A DNA stretch of 64,000 nucleotides. Origin: Bradyrhizobium guangxiense (GTDB taxonomy: Bacteria > Pseudomonadota > Alphaproteobacteria > Rhizobiales > Xanthobacteraceae). The position numbers and the translations under genes were made by a program. Shown here piece after piece: positions 45,880-54,303 of this stretch. The stretch covers positions 3,192,501 to 3,256,500 of the forward strand of contig NZ_CP022219.1 in the NCBI RefSeq assembly GCF_004114915.1. The letters are read 5' to 3'. Position 1 is the stretch's first letter; each line of letters starts with the position of its first letter. Below the pieces are notes generated by a model. The model saw only the letters and a program-made list of their open reading frames with translations, did not search any database and had not been told where the DNA came from.

Positions 45880-46737
45880 ATGAGGAAGCTGTTGGCCACG
45901 GCCGCATTCCTTTTGGCGAGCACGGCTGCGCAGGCGCAGTACACCTTCGAATATGGCGGGCGCACCATCCGCATCGACCCGGACCGCGGCACGGTGCAGA
46001 TCCCCGGCGTGTACGACAACACCGGTCAGACCAAGGCCAAGAAGGCCAAGAAGAACGAGACATCCCCGGGCCAGCCGCCGCAGCAAGCCACGATCGAACC
46101 GCAAACGCCGGCTGCGTCGGCCCCAACCCCGGTCACCACGCCCCCCGCCGCCGTGCAGGCGCCCGCGCCTGCCCCTGCTGCCGCAGCAGCGCCGCCTCCG
46201 GCTCCGCCTGCGGCAGCGACCGCCAGCAACGCACCGGCCGCGACGGCCGTCTTGCCGCCACCCGCGCCCCCTGCGGCACCTGCGCCGGTCGAGCAGCAGG
46301 CGGCTCCCGCTGCGCCGTCGCCGGCCGCGACAGTGGCTGCGGCCCCCCCGGTTGCAGCCCCGCCTCCGCCGCCTGCCCCCGCTCAGGCCGCCGCCGTCGC
46401 CCCACCGGCCCCGGCAGCCGCTTCCACGCGCGATCTCAACTCACCGCTCGGGGTCTGGCTGACCGAGGAGAAGGAAGGCAAGGTCCGCATCGAGCAATGC
46501 GGCGCCAATCTGTGCGGCTATTCGGTCGACAGCAAATCGAACCAGAACGGCGAGCAGGTCCTGATCAACATGAAGCCGGGCAAGGACCAGAAGTGGTCGG
46601 GCCGTATCCTCGATCCGAACTCCGGCTCGACCTACGATTCGACGATCGCGATGAAAGGCACGGACCGTCTGCGCGTGCAGGGCTGCGCCTTCGGCGGCAT
46701 GTTCTGCGGTGGCCAGACCTGGACACGGCTCAACTGA
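45880..46737 (+). CDS. Exported DUF2147 protein with Ala/Pro linker
   Basis: A 285-residue exported protein. The signal peptide is MRKLLATAAFLLASTAAQAQ. A short N-terminal domain opens YTFEYGGRTIRI. A long low-complexity linker of Ala/Pro/Val-rich repeats (about residues 70-185) follows. The C-terminal DUF2147 domain (GVWLTEEKEGKVRIEQCGA, then LCGYSVDSKS, RLRVQGCAFGGMFCGGQTW) has several Cys. DUF2147 proteins are calycin-like envelope proteins of unknown role. The start at 45880 has aggag six bases ahead; an in-frame ATG lies at 45874. Confidence 0.8.
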   Translation: MRKLLATAAFLLASTAAQAQYTFEYGGRTIRIDPDRGTVQIPGVYDNTGQTKAKKAKKNETSPGQPPQQATIEPQTPAASAPTPVTTPPAAVQAPAPAPAAAAAPPPAPPAAATASNAPAATAVLPPPAPPAAPAPVEQQAAPAAPSPAATVAAAPPVAAPPPPPAPAQAAAVAPPAPAAASTRDLNSPLGVWLTEEKEGKVRIEQCGANLCGYSVDSKSNQNGEQVLINMKPGKDQKWSGRILDPNSGSTYDSTIAMKGTDRLRVQGCAFGGMFCGGQTWTRLN

Positions 46738-47058
46738 GCGGCTGCACCGAAGCCAACATAGCGCAGCTCCGCTGACGTTTTCGCCGCGCAACCCGCCATC
46801 GACGACACGACTGCCGAAATGGCAGTCGCTATCCCGCACCAATGAGAGCCGCATCCCCGGCGCGCGATTCAAACGCATCCATGTGAACCACTTCATACTC
46901 CACCCGCGGATGTGCTTCTAGTCTGGATTGATCGTCAGGCTATTTGCGACCTTTATACGACACAGTCGGCACCGTTTCGCCGAGACGAGTAGACCGAAAC
47001 GAGTCATTTCCCAGACATCCTTTCGGCGCCGGTCGTTGCGTAAGCGAGCGAGGTTGTT
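46738..47058. other. Promoter region of the CHAT operon, 321 bases
   Basis: No gene. It contains a hairpin, cgactgcc / ggcagtcg, at 46808-46828, probably terminating the DUF2147 gene. A possible promoter, ttgatc (46928) with tttata (46952) at 18 bases, is weak, so I mark it as a guess. A gcgagg site precedes ATG 47059. Confidence 0.4.
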
Positions 47059-49968
47059 ATGGAGGAACTCCGTGCGACGCCATCGCTAGTCTCAGGTGAC
47101 TGGGGCCCCGGCTCGCTGATGTCGGAAGAACGCATACGGCGCCATGTCATCGGCGCACTCCGAAGCCGGCAGACAAGCCTGACGACCGCGCTGCAGCCGC
47201 TGGTCACAGAGCAAGCGCGGGTGCTCGTTTCGGAATTCGGCTTCGACGCCAAGACGGTCGGCAAGATCCTGCAATCGCAAAACACCGTGCTGAGCGTCCT
47301 GTCGGATCGGTATGACGCGCTCGATGAAGCCGCGCATTACAGCGAGATCCCCTTCGTCGAACTGGCGCATGATGGCCGCATCGTCTATTCGAACGCGGCA
47401 TTCGACAAGCTTATTCCCGGCAGCCGCGGCGCTCCCTTCTCCGGTCTGTTCGGATCCCGTGCGGCCGATGTGTGGATGGCCCTCCGGGCAAATCACAACA
47501 CGAGCTTGCGCGCAGACATCCAGACCAACGAAACGGTTCGTCAGGTCAGGGTCGAGATTGGCCCGCTGCGCGACGAAGATGGCAAGCCCGGCAATTATGC
47601 ACTGCTTCTCGACCAGAGCGCCGAGCAGAGCCGCCTCGATGCCCTGCAGGATGGTGTGCTCCGAACCGACCTGACCGGCAAGATCCGGTTCGCGAACGAG
47701 CGCGCGGTGCAGGTTCTGGGATTCTCGGAATCAGAGCTCAAGGAGATGCCGCTCTCCGAGGTATTCGGCCCCGACGACGAGGGAACGACGAACCTGTTCG
47801 CCGAATGGACCACCAGGCAAACGGGGTTCTCGAGCTTCGTCCGGCTGCGCCCAAAAGACAGGCGCTCCATTCTGGCAAGGGTGAGCGGAACGCCCTACAT
47901 GGAAGCAACGAACAGCTCGGCGGGGCTGTTGGTGCTGTTCGCCCCTCTTGCAGAAGATCGCGCGCGCCAGGAGCTCAAGACGATTCTCGTCGAGCACGAC
48001 GATCCGCAAGAGATCATCGAAGCAACGCTTCAGGCGATCGGCAAGGTCATCCCGTTCGAAATGAGCATGTTCGGGGTTTACAACGATCTCAACGACTATT
48101 GGCGTGCGCTCACGATCTTTCCAAGACCCGACTGGGAGTGGAGCACGCGTTGGTTCACGGTGCCGCCGGTTGTGATCGAGTGGCTCGAGCAGGGCAAGAC
48201 GTGGGACAACAATCTGGCCGCATTCGTCGAAAGCCGCAATCCCGAGGAAAAGGACAACCCGGTAAGCAAGGCCATCATCGCCGACAAGTTCGAGTCGATG
48301 CTCGTATTGCCGATCCGCAAGGCGGGAGGCCAGTTTGGAAGCTCGCTGGCTCTGCTGTCCCGCACGCAGAAATACACGGCTTCGGATTTGCGCACACTGC
48401 AAAATCTCGGCGTCGAGGAGATATTGCAGGCCGCAAACGCCGCGATGGAACAGGCTCAGGCGCGCGCCTTGCGCAAACTCAAGGATGATCTGAACAAGGC
48501 TCCGAGTGCACGCGCCATCGCCGAGCTGCTCGCCACGGGCGCCACGAAATGCCTGGGCTGGGAATATGTCGGCGTGTTCCGGGTCGATCGTCTGCGCGGC
48601 AAGTTCGTCCTCGTCGCCGAACACGTCAAGAACGACCGCAACCTGCTTGTGAAAGCAGCCGACCGCAAGGCCGAATACACCCAGGAGCTGTCCAGCGGCA
48701 TGCTCGGCAGCTGCCTGGCCGCGCGGGATATCCTCGTCGTTCCCGACATCAGCGATGCCGAGAGCAATTACGGCTTCATCAAGACCGCACCCGATCAACG
48801 ATCGGCCATGACTGTGCCCCTGTTCGTGAACGGCAAGATCGAACTGATCCTGGACATGGAATCATCGGAGCTGAACGCGTTCCGTGGACCCGATCGCGAC
48901 GCGGCAAGTGGCCTCGCCGCCGATTGCGAACAGATCTTTGCGGCTCGCTGGCACGAAGCGATCGAGCACGCGCTCATGAACAGGATCGAGCAGGCGGCCG
49001 TCATCGTCGACGCCGTGGGGTCGATCTGCCACATGAACGGTGCAGCCATGAGCATCTTCGGCCAGACGCGCGACAAGAAGCTCTCGTCATTTGGTGCCCG
49101 GGACGAGGATTCGAGACAACTGTCGGAATCCGGGATTCAGCACCGTCTTCGCCTCCATTTGTCGATCGGCGATGCACCGCGCACCGAACTGGCTGTTCTG
49201 GCAAATCGCGAGCCGCTAAACGACGACTATGGTCATCAGCTCTGGCTGTTCACCAGCCTTGCCGATCAAAGTCGGGAGAGCGACTGGGGCTATCTGGAGG
49301 AGACCGTCACGGCGGTCGCGCGCGAGACGCGCGCCCCGCTGCTGATGGCCGACGGCCTGCTGCGCGGCGCCGCATCGCTCTTGAGCAACCCGGACCTCAT
49401 GAGAAATTGCGCCGATCTGCTCGAGCAGGCCGCCAATCACCTGCTCAGGGCCGATCTCACGTTCGAGCGTCTGTCCGACCGTCTGACCGTGCAGCAAGCT
49501 CCGCAGGAGGCGCCCGAGCAATTTGACGTGTTGGATGTGCTCTATCACGAGATCGAGGGCCTTCCGGTCGAAGATCGCGACGCGATCCACATCGTCGACG
49601 AGATTGCGACCCGCCGCCCCTTGCTGGTCAACGGTTGGACGAAGCGGTTGAGCTTTGCGTTTCGTTCCGCCCTCAGCTCCCTGCTGTTGTTGCGCATTAC
49701 GCCGAGCGACAAGCTGACCGTGACCATCGCGGAACGGCCGCCGCATCACTTCTCGGTGTCCATGCGCTTGCCCGCGACGATCGCCGACACGCTGGCTGCG
49801 GCGGCGGACCCAATCGAGCAGAGCCAGCACCGGGCCCGACAGATGGCCAGCGTCGCGGTCGAGGCGATACGCAAGACTGCCGAGCAGCACGACGGCACTC
49901 TGGCCGATTTGGACGGCGCGGGCTTCGAGTTCGACCTGCCATTGTGCGCGCAGGAGGCACCAACATGA
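47059..49968 (+). CDS. PAS/GAF multi-domain sensor with degenerate histidine-kinase core
   Basis: A 969-residue soluble protein with no membrane helix. Order: PAS near 95-185 (FVELAHDGRIVYSNAAFDK), PAS 195-300 (GVLRTDLTGKIRFANERA), GAF 305-460, GAF 475-635, PAS 640-735 (AVIVDAVGSICHMNGAAM), then a kinase-like region at 740-962. In the H-box, ARETRAPLL stands where kinases have SHELRTPL, so the phospho-accepting His is Arg755. The ATP-binding N and G boxes are not recognisable, although the very end (GTLADLDGAGFEFDLP) still looks like the last strand of an ATPase domain. It is probably a pseudokinase that relays signals by binding. Its stop overlaps the CHAT gene's start by four bases. Confidence 0.85.
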   Translation: MEELRATPSLVSGDWGPGSLMSEERIRRHVIGALRSRQTSLTTALQPLVTEQARVLVSEFGFDAKTVGKILQSQNTVLSVLSDRYDALDEAAHYSEIPFVELAHDGRIVYSNAAFDKLIPGSRGAPFSGLFGSRAADVWMALRANHNTSLRADIQTNETVRQVRVEIGPLRDEDGKPGNYALLLDQSAEQSRLDALQDGVLRTDLTGKIRFANERAVQVLGFSESELKEMPLSEVFGPDDEGTTNLFAEWTTRQTGFSSFVRLRPKDRRSILARVSGTPYMEATNSSAGLLVLFAPLAEDRARQELKTILVEHDDPQEIIEATLQAIGKVIPFEMSMFGVYNDLNDYWRALTIFPRPDWEWSTRWFTVPPVVIEWLEQGKTWDNNLAAFVESRNPEEKDNPVSKAIIADKFESMLVLPIRKAGGQFGSSLALLSRTQKYTASDLRTLQNLGVEEILQAANAAMEQAQARALRKLKDDLNKAPSARAIAELLATGATKCLGWEYVGVFRVDRLRGKFVLVAEHVKNDRNLLVKAADRKAEYTQELSSGMLGSCLAARDILVVPDISDAESNYGFIKTAPDQRSAMTVPLFVNGKIELILDMESSELNAFRGPDRDAASGLAADCEQIFAARWHEAIEHALMNRIEQAAVIVDAVGSICHMNGAAMSIFGQTRDKKLSSFGARDEDSRQLSESGIQHRLRLHLSIGDAPRTELAVLANREPLNDDYGHQLWLFTSLADQSRESDWGYLEETVTAVARETRAPLLMADGLLRGAASLLSNPDLMRNCADLLEQAANHLLRADLTFERLSDRLTVQQAPQEAPEQFDVLDVLYHEIEGLPVEDRDAIHIVDEIATRRPLLVNGWTKRLSFAFRSALSSLLLLRITPSDKLTVTIAERPPHHFSVSMRLPATIADTLAAAADPIEQSQHRARQMASVAVEAIRKTAEQHDGTLADLDGAGFEFDLPLCAQEAPT

Positions 49969-51539
49969 CAGCAAGGATTGCTATCGCCACCGCCGAGCCA
50001 AGCATGTTCGAAACGCTGCGGGCACATCTGCTCGCGGCGGGAGTGACCGTGGAGGACTTGTATGACAAGCCTCTGACGACCCCGGACCAGACGAGCGAGT
50101 GGCTCGTCGCGAATGAAACCGAATTGCTCGTGCTCGATGCCCGGTTGCCGACCGACCCGAACACCGCCTACGACTCACGCACGACGTATGGCGCGAAGCG
50201 CGTTCTCAACACCGTGCTGGCGCAGGATCCGCACACCTCCGTGCTGGTCATGGCCCCTTCGTTGGGGACCTGCGTGGACCTCGACGAGGATTGCAGAGCA
50301 GTCGGCAATGCGTTGATCCTGCCGATGGATACGCTGCAGTTGCACCGGCATCGGATCTTGCGCCCGTTCATTGCGACGCTCACCGGCCGTCCCGACGAGA
50401 CGGACGCCATTCCCGGCGCGTTCCGCGTGATCGAGATCGAGATCCACAGCGCCAAGGTGGAATGCCGGCTCGGAACGGGTGAAGACGGCTCGCCGATGCT
50501 TCGCTGGAACACCATCAGCGATCTCGATGACCTCAAGTCCGCCGCTCAAACCTATGCACGCGATGAGATGCCGCCGACCAACTGGCTCGGCCAGACCCGG
50601 GATGTCGGAACACGCCTGTTCAAGAGCTTCGTCGTCAAGGCCATCGGCGAACATCTGTTCTCGCAGATCGAGAAGTCCGCGGGCGGACTTGTGGGACTGT
50701 CGTTCCGGTTCGTCATCAGCGATGCCGGCTTCTACTCGGTGCCCTTCGAGGCGAGCGTGCGTTATCTCTCGGAGGAAAATGGGCCGTTCGTGCTGCTCTA
50801 TGCGCCGATTGTCCGGCGCATTCCGTCCTTCGTCCGTGGAAGGACCAGTGAGCGGGCGCGGATCAGACCGGGCGCGAAAATGATGTTCGTTCGCTCTCAG
50901 ATCGGCGAACATCCCGACCTGAAGCTCGACAGCGCGATCTGCGACGGCAAGAAGTTCGACAAGCTCGGCAATATCGATATCGAGCTGGATCACGTGAAGA
51001 CGCTCGGCGCCCAAGGCCATTTCGATCTGAGGATCGTCAACCTGTCGGACGCTCCTCCGGGCGAGGCCGCCCCCTATCTGCTGAAGCAGCTCGACGCGTT
51101 TCGGCCGACCATCCTCCACTACGCCGGGCACGCCTGGAGCGACGGCCAGAAAACCGCGACCCTCGTCCTGCCCGGAATGCAACCGGAGCAGGCCGTCGGC
51201 CTGAAGCTCGACAGGGTTGCGGCATCGGACGGCCTGTCAGCGACCACGCTGGTTTACCTCTCGGCCTGCCGCGGCATCTCCAAGGGCTGCGTTCAGCAAC
51301 TGGTGATGAATGGGATTCCCTATGCTTTGGGCTTCCGATGGAATGTCGAGGACGAACGCGCGCCGCAGTTCGCCAGGGAGTTCTATGACGAACTCTACAA
51401 GACGCGGTCCGTGTGCCTGGCGTTCCGCAAAGCGTGTCGCGCATCCTGGGAAAGCCTGAAATACGACGACGAAAGCCCGATCTGGCTGTCGCCGATCCTG
51501 CTGGCGCAGTCGACCGATTGGGCGGCTCGCTGCCAGTGA
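49965..51539 (+). CDS. Receiver-like/CHAT caspase-like protease
   Basis: A 524-residue protein. Residues 1-140 look like a receiver fold (ARIAIATAEPSMFETLRAHL; LVLDARLP with Asp58), but the acidic pair is missing and the last-strand Lys is replaced (LILPMD), so phosphorylation is doubtful. Residues about 360-515 are a CHAT domain: LHYAGHAW (His385, His389) and VYLSACRG (Cys435) form the caspase-like His/Cys dyad, followed by YALGFRWNVEDERA. Between them lies an uncharacterised beta-rich part (residues 150-350). The start overlaps the sensor stop (ATGA) with aggaggcac ahead. The CHAT fold is confident; the target is unknown. Confidence 0.85.
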   Translation: MTARIAIATAEPSMFETLRAHLLAAGVTVEDLYDKPLTTPDQTSEWLVANETELLVLDARLPTDPNTAYDSRTTYGAKRVLNTVLAQDPHTSVLVMAPSLGTCVDLDEDCRAVGNALILPMDTLQLHRHRILRPFIATLTGRPDETDAIPGAFRVIEIEIHSAKVECRLGTGEDGSPMLRWNTISDLDDLKSAAQTYARDEMPPTNWLGQTRDVGTRLFKSFVVKAIGEHLFSQIEKSAGGLVGLSFRFVISDAGFYSVPFEASVRYLSEENGPFVLLYAPIVRRIPSFVRGRTSERARIRPGAKMMFVRSQIGEHPDLKLDSAICDGKKFDKLGNIDIELDHVKTLGAQGHFDLRIVNLSDAPPGEAAPYLLKQLDAFRPTILHYAGHAWSDGQKTATLVLPGMQPEQAVGLKLDRVAASDGLSATTLVYLSACRGISKGCVQQLVMNGIPYALGFRWNVEDERAPQFAREFYDELYKTRSVCLAFRKACRASWESLKYDDESPIWLSPILLAQSTDWAARCQ

Positions 51540-51562
51540 GCAGCTCGTAGTGGACGAACGTC

Positions 51563-52795
51563 ATGACAGTCTGGGCCACACTCAAGAACGTCGTCGAGCA
51601 CGGGGCGAGCCGCGAGCTGCGGCGCCCTTATGTCGGCTACGTCGCTTCGACCGGTAGCAATGCAGCGACGGCGGGACAGGCCTTCGTGCCCGAAGCGAGC
51701 TATTTCGGCGTGCGCATGGTCGAGATGGGTTTGCGCGAGGGCGGCAAGTTCTTCAGCTCGTTCCTCCCGCTCGGCGTCGTGCTCACCGAGTTCAGTTTCG
51801 GCGACGGGCGGCAGCGCCGGCCCACGATCTTGAGCAATGACGAGATCGCCGCTCAGCTGAAGGGAGCCGGTGCCGCGCCAGGTTATGTCGATTTCAAGAA
51901 TATCTACGCGGTCCGGCGCGCGCCGATGAAGCAGGACAATCTGTCTCTGTTCGTCGGGCTCTTCCGTCTTCCGTTTCACGACGTCGCCCAGCAGGTCCTG
52001 CAATTGGCCGCCGACCTGACCACGCAGACCGGGCTCGCGCCGGGTGTCTCCGACGGGCTGCGTGTGGCTGAAAAGATCTACGACCGGGTCGCCGGCCTGT
52101 TCGGACTCAACATCGTCACGCCCCTGTTCTCCTATGCCGACGGCAACGCGCTTGGCCGCAGCGGCTATCTGCTGGTCGCGGGTTCCGACCTCGAGGAAAC
52201 GGCGGCCAAGCGGCTGGTGGTGACCGACGACCGATTGCTGCTGGACGGCCAGCGCGTGTCGGGACTGGACTATTGCCTCCTTGCCATCGAGTTCACGGCC
52301 AGCCTGCTGCCCGACGGGCCGGACACGATCAATCCTCTCACGCAACTCGGATTTCATCGACACTGGCAGGGTGTCGCAAGCAGCATCATGAAGCGGGAGT
52401 TGGAGCAAGCGGACGAACAGATGTTGACGCTGCGCGCCGAGGTGATCACCTCGCCCGAGCTTGCCGAAAACGATCGTCTGGTGGCGATCGGCGCCTACCA
52501 GACCAGCTACGACAAGCTGGTGGAGCGCGTGACCCCGAGAAACGCTCACCGCGGCTGGGAGAAGGCACTTCTGCCTGACCCCAACGACAAGACGATCATC
52601 AAGCCGGGCGTGACCGAGGTCCTGAAGGGCATGCAAATCCGCCTGCTCATCAAGGGCGCCCCGGAGGATCCCGACAAGCTGTTCGCGTCAGAGGCCTTCG
52701 CACTGCGAACAACGGTCGGCAAAGCCGCTCTGGCCGACTCCGACTCCGCCGTCGCGCTGGCGCGCGTGATCGATCGCGCCGCGGCAACAAGGTGA
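51563..52795 (+). CDS. CHAT-operon protein of unknown family
   Basis: A 410-residue soluble protein; I do not recognise a family. It has no signal peptide, membrane helix or Cys-rich cluster. The N-terminal third looks beta-rich (RPYVGYVAS, FLPLGVVLTEFSFGDG, VDFKNIYAVRR). A helical stretch follows (VAQQVLQLAADLTTQTG), then a strand-rich core (SGYLLVAGSDLEETAAKRL, LDYCLLAIEFTASL), helical blocks and a conserved-looking end (TEVLKGMQIRLLIKG). It starts 23 bases after the CHAT gene in the same transcription unit, so it is probably the substrate, inhibitor or effector of the protease. This is inference from position. Confidence 0.6.
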   Translation: MTVWATLKNVVEHGASRELRRPYVGYVASTGSNAATAGQAFVPEASYFGVRMVEMGLREGGKFFSSFLPLGVVLTEFSFGDGRQRRPTILSNDEIAAQLKGAGAAPGYVDFKNIYAVRRAPMKQDNLSLFVGLFRLPFHDVAQQVLQLAADLTTQTGLAPGVSDGLRVAEKIYDRVAGLFGLNIVTPLFSYADGNALGRSGYLLVAGSDLEETAAKRLVVTDDRLLLDGQRVSGLDYCLLAIEFTASLLPDGPDTINPLTQLGFHRHWQGVASSIMKRELEQADEQMLTLRAEVITSPELAENDRLVAIGAYQTSYDKLVERVTPRNAHRGWEKALLPDPNDKTIIKPGVTEVLKGMQIRLLIKGAPEDPDKLFASEAFALRTTVGKAALADSDSAVALARVIDRAAATR

Positions 52796-52869
52796 TGGCA
52801 CCGGCTCCGGCGCGTGGCGAGGCCCGCTGTGCACGGGCACCTGGACGGCGGAGACGATGTAAGTCGCCG

Positions 52870-52920
52870 TGTCCCGGCTCGGCGACGCATCGCCACCGGC
52901 GATGCGTCTTGTCCGGGACA
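52870..52920. terminator. Large double palindrome, convergent terminator or repeat
   Basis: An 11-base perfect inner stem gacgcatcgcc / ggcgatgcgtc (loop acc) is nested in an outer pair tgtcccgg / ccgggaca. It lies between the CHAT operon and the convergent cupin gene, so it can stop transcription from both sides. Its size suggests it may also be a dispersed repeat. Confidence 0.7.
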
Positions 52921-52928
52921 TGACAGCC

Positions 52929-53333
52929 TTAGCCGAGCGGCGCGCCGTACTCCGCGTCCGTCACCGGCTCCAGCCAGGTCGAGTAGTTGCCGTCGAGCGC
53001 TTCCTGCATGGCGATGTGGCACATGGCGTTGGTTGGCGATGCGCCGTGCCAGTGCACTTCACCCGGCGGAATCCAGACGGTGTCGCCGGGACGGATTTCC
53101 TGGACCGGTCCACCCTTGGTCTGAACGCGGCCGACGCCTGAGATCACGTAGAGCGTCTGGCCGAGCGGATGGTGGTGCCAGTTGGTGCGCGCACCCGGCT
53201 CGAATGCGACGCGCGAGACGTTCAGCCGCGCAGGTGCCGGGGCCATGTTGATGGGATCCTGCAACACGGTGCCGGTGAAGTGTTCCTTCGGCGCGCGGCG
53301 GGTCGGCCGCGTGCCGGCGAGCGTGATATCCAT
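52929..53333 (-). CDS. Cupin-domain protein
   Basis: A 134-residue single-domain cupin, a beta-barrel that binds a metal. Ligand motifs are GARTNWHHHPLGQTLYV and PPGEVHWHGAS. The architecture resembles short cupins of the hydroxynitrile-lyase-like or quercetinase-like groups, which act on small carbonyl or aromatic substrates. ATG 53333 has aaggaaacgaggta ahead. The RraA-family gene lies 23 bases upstream on the same strand, so they are probably co-transcribed. Confidence 0.87.
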   Translation of the reverse strand: MDITLAGTRPTRRAPKEHFTGTVLQDPINMAPAPARLNVSRVAFEPGARTNWHHHPLGQTLYVISGVGRVQTKGGPVQEIRPGDTVWIPPGEVHWHGASPTNAMCHIAMQEALDGNYSTWLEPVTDAEYGAPLG

Positions 53334-53356
53334 GCGGTACCTCGTTTCCTTGTCCG

Positions 53357-54055
53357 TTACTTCTTGCTGGCGGCGTAGCGCGCCTTGGTTTCGGCGTTCA
53401 TGGGATAGAGGCCCGGCAGCGCGGCGCCGTTGTTCACCTCGCCCACGATCCAGGCTTCCATGCGCTCCTGCTCGACGCCCTCGGCCAGCACGTGGTCGAG
53501 CATCGCCTGCGGGATCAAAACGCAGCCGTCCTGATCGGCGACCACGATGTCGTTCGGGAACACCGCGACGCCACCGCAGCCGATCGGTTCGCCCCAGCCG
53601 ACGAAGGTCAGGCCCGCGACCGAGGGCGGCGCGGCATAGCCGTCGCACCACACCGGAAGGTTGGTGCCGAGCACGCCCTCGACGTCGCGGACGACGCCGT
53701 CGGTGACGAGCGCGGTGACGCCGCGCTTCACCATGCGGGCGCAGAGAATGTCGCCGAAGATGCCAGCATCGGTGATGCCCATGGCATCGACCACGGCGAT
53801 GCAGCCTTCCGGCATCGCCTCGATCGCGGTGCGGGTCGAGATCGGCGAGGACCAGGATTCCGGCGTCGCCAGATCCTCACGCGCCGGCACGAAGCGCAGC
53901 GTGAAGGCCGGTCCGACCAGGCGCGGCAGCCCGGGGCGTAGCGGCCGCGCGCCGCGCATCCACACATTGCGCAGGCCCTTCTTCAGCAGGACCGTGGTGA
54001 TGGTGGCGGTGGTGATGCCGGCGAGGGTCTTGCGGGCTTCGGGGGACAGCGACAT
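53357..54055 (-). CDS. RraA-family protein (HMG aldolase-like)
   Basis: A 232-residue RraA-fold protein. The family's central motif is seen as DILCARMVKRGVTALVTDG, with GVVRDVEGV and CGGVAVFPNDIVVADQDGC. Although named for RNase E regulation in enteric bacteria, proteins of this length are often aldolases or dehydratases acting on 4-hydroxy-4-methyl-2-oxoglutarate-like compounds. The co-transcribed cupin favours an enzymatic role. I chose ATG 54055, where the family starts; an in-frame start at 54097 is less likely. Confidence 0.85.
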   Translation of the reverse strand: MSLSPEARKTLAGITTATITTVLLKKGLRNVWMRGARPLRPGLPRLVGPAFTLRFVPAREDLATPESWSSPISTRTAIEAMPEGCIAVVDAMGITDAGIFGDILCARMVKRGVTALVTDGVVRDVEGVLGTNLPVWCDGYAAPPSVAGLTFVGWGEPIGCGGVAVFPNDIVVADQDGCVLIPQAMLDHVLAEGVEQERMEAWIVGEVNNGAALPGLYPMNAETKARYAASKK

Positions 54056-54303
54056 GGACGAGAACGAGCTCCGAGGTGCGGGAAAGAACGCGCGCATCTT
54101 GCGAGCCGCAGCCCTTGCGTCAAGGGCAAAAGGCCAGCAATAATGCAGGTCCGCCGGGCTGTTATGCGATGCGATAACAAGGCTTTATCGCGTCCCCTTG
54201 CATTAATTTATTGGACTTGCGGGCGCATTTACGCGAAGCAGGGAGAACAGCGGAACTCAAGGTCGAGCCCGCGCATTCCTGAGAAGCCCGATTTCGACAG
54301 CTC

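Noticed and set aside
49635..49964. Longer N-terminus for the CHAT protein
   Set aside because: The extra 110 codons overlap the sensor gene out of frame, and the start at 49965 has a strong ribosome-binding site and the ATGA coupling.
51563..52795. Third CHAT-operon gene as a gasdermin
   Set aside because: The length is greater than typical bacterial gasdermins and I could not match the expected strand pattern by eye. It stays unassigned.
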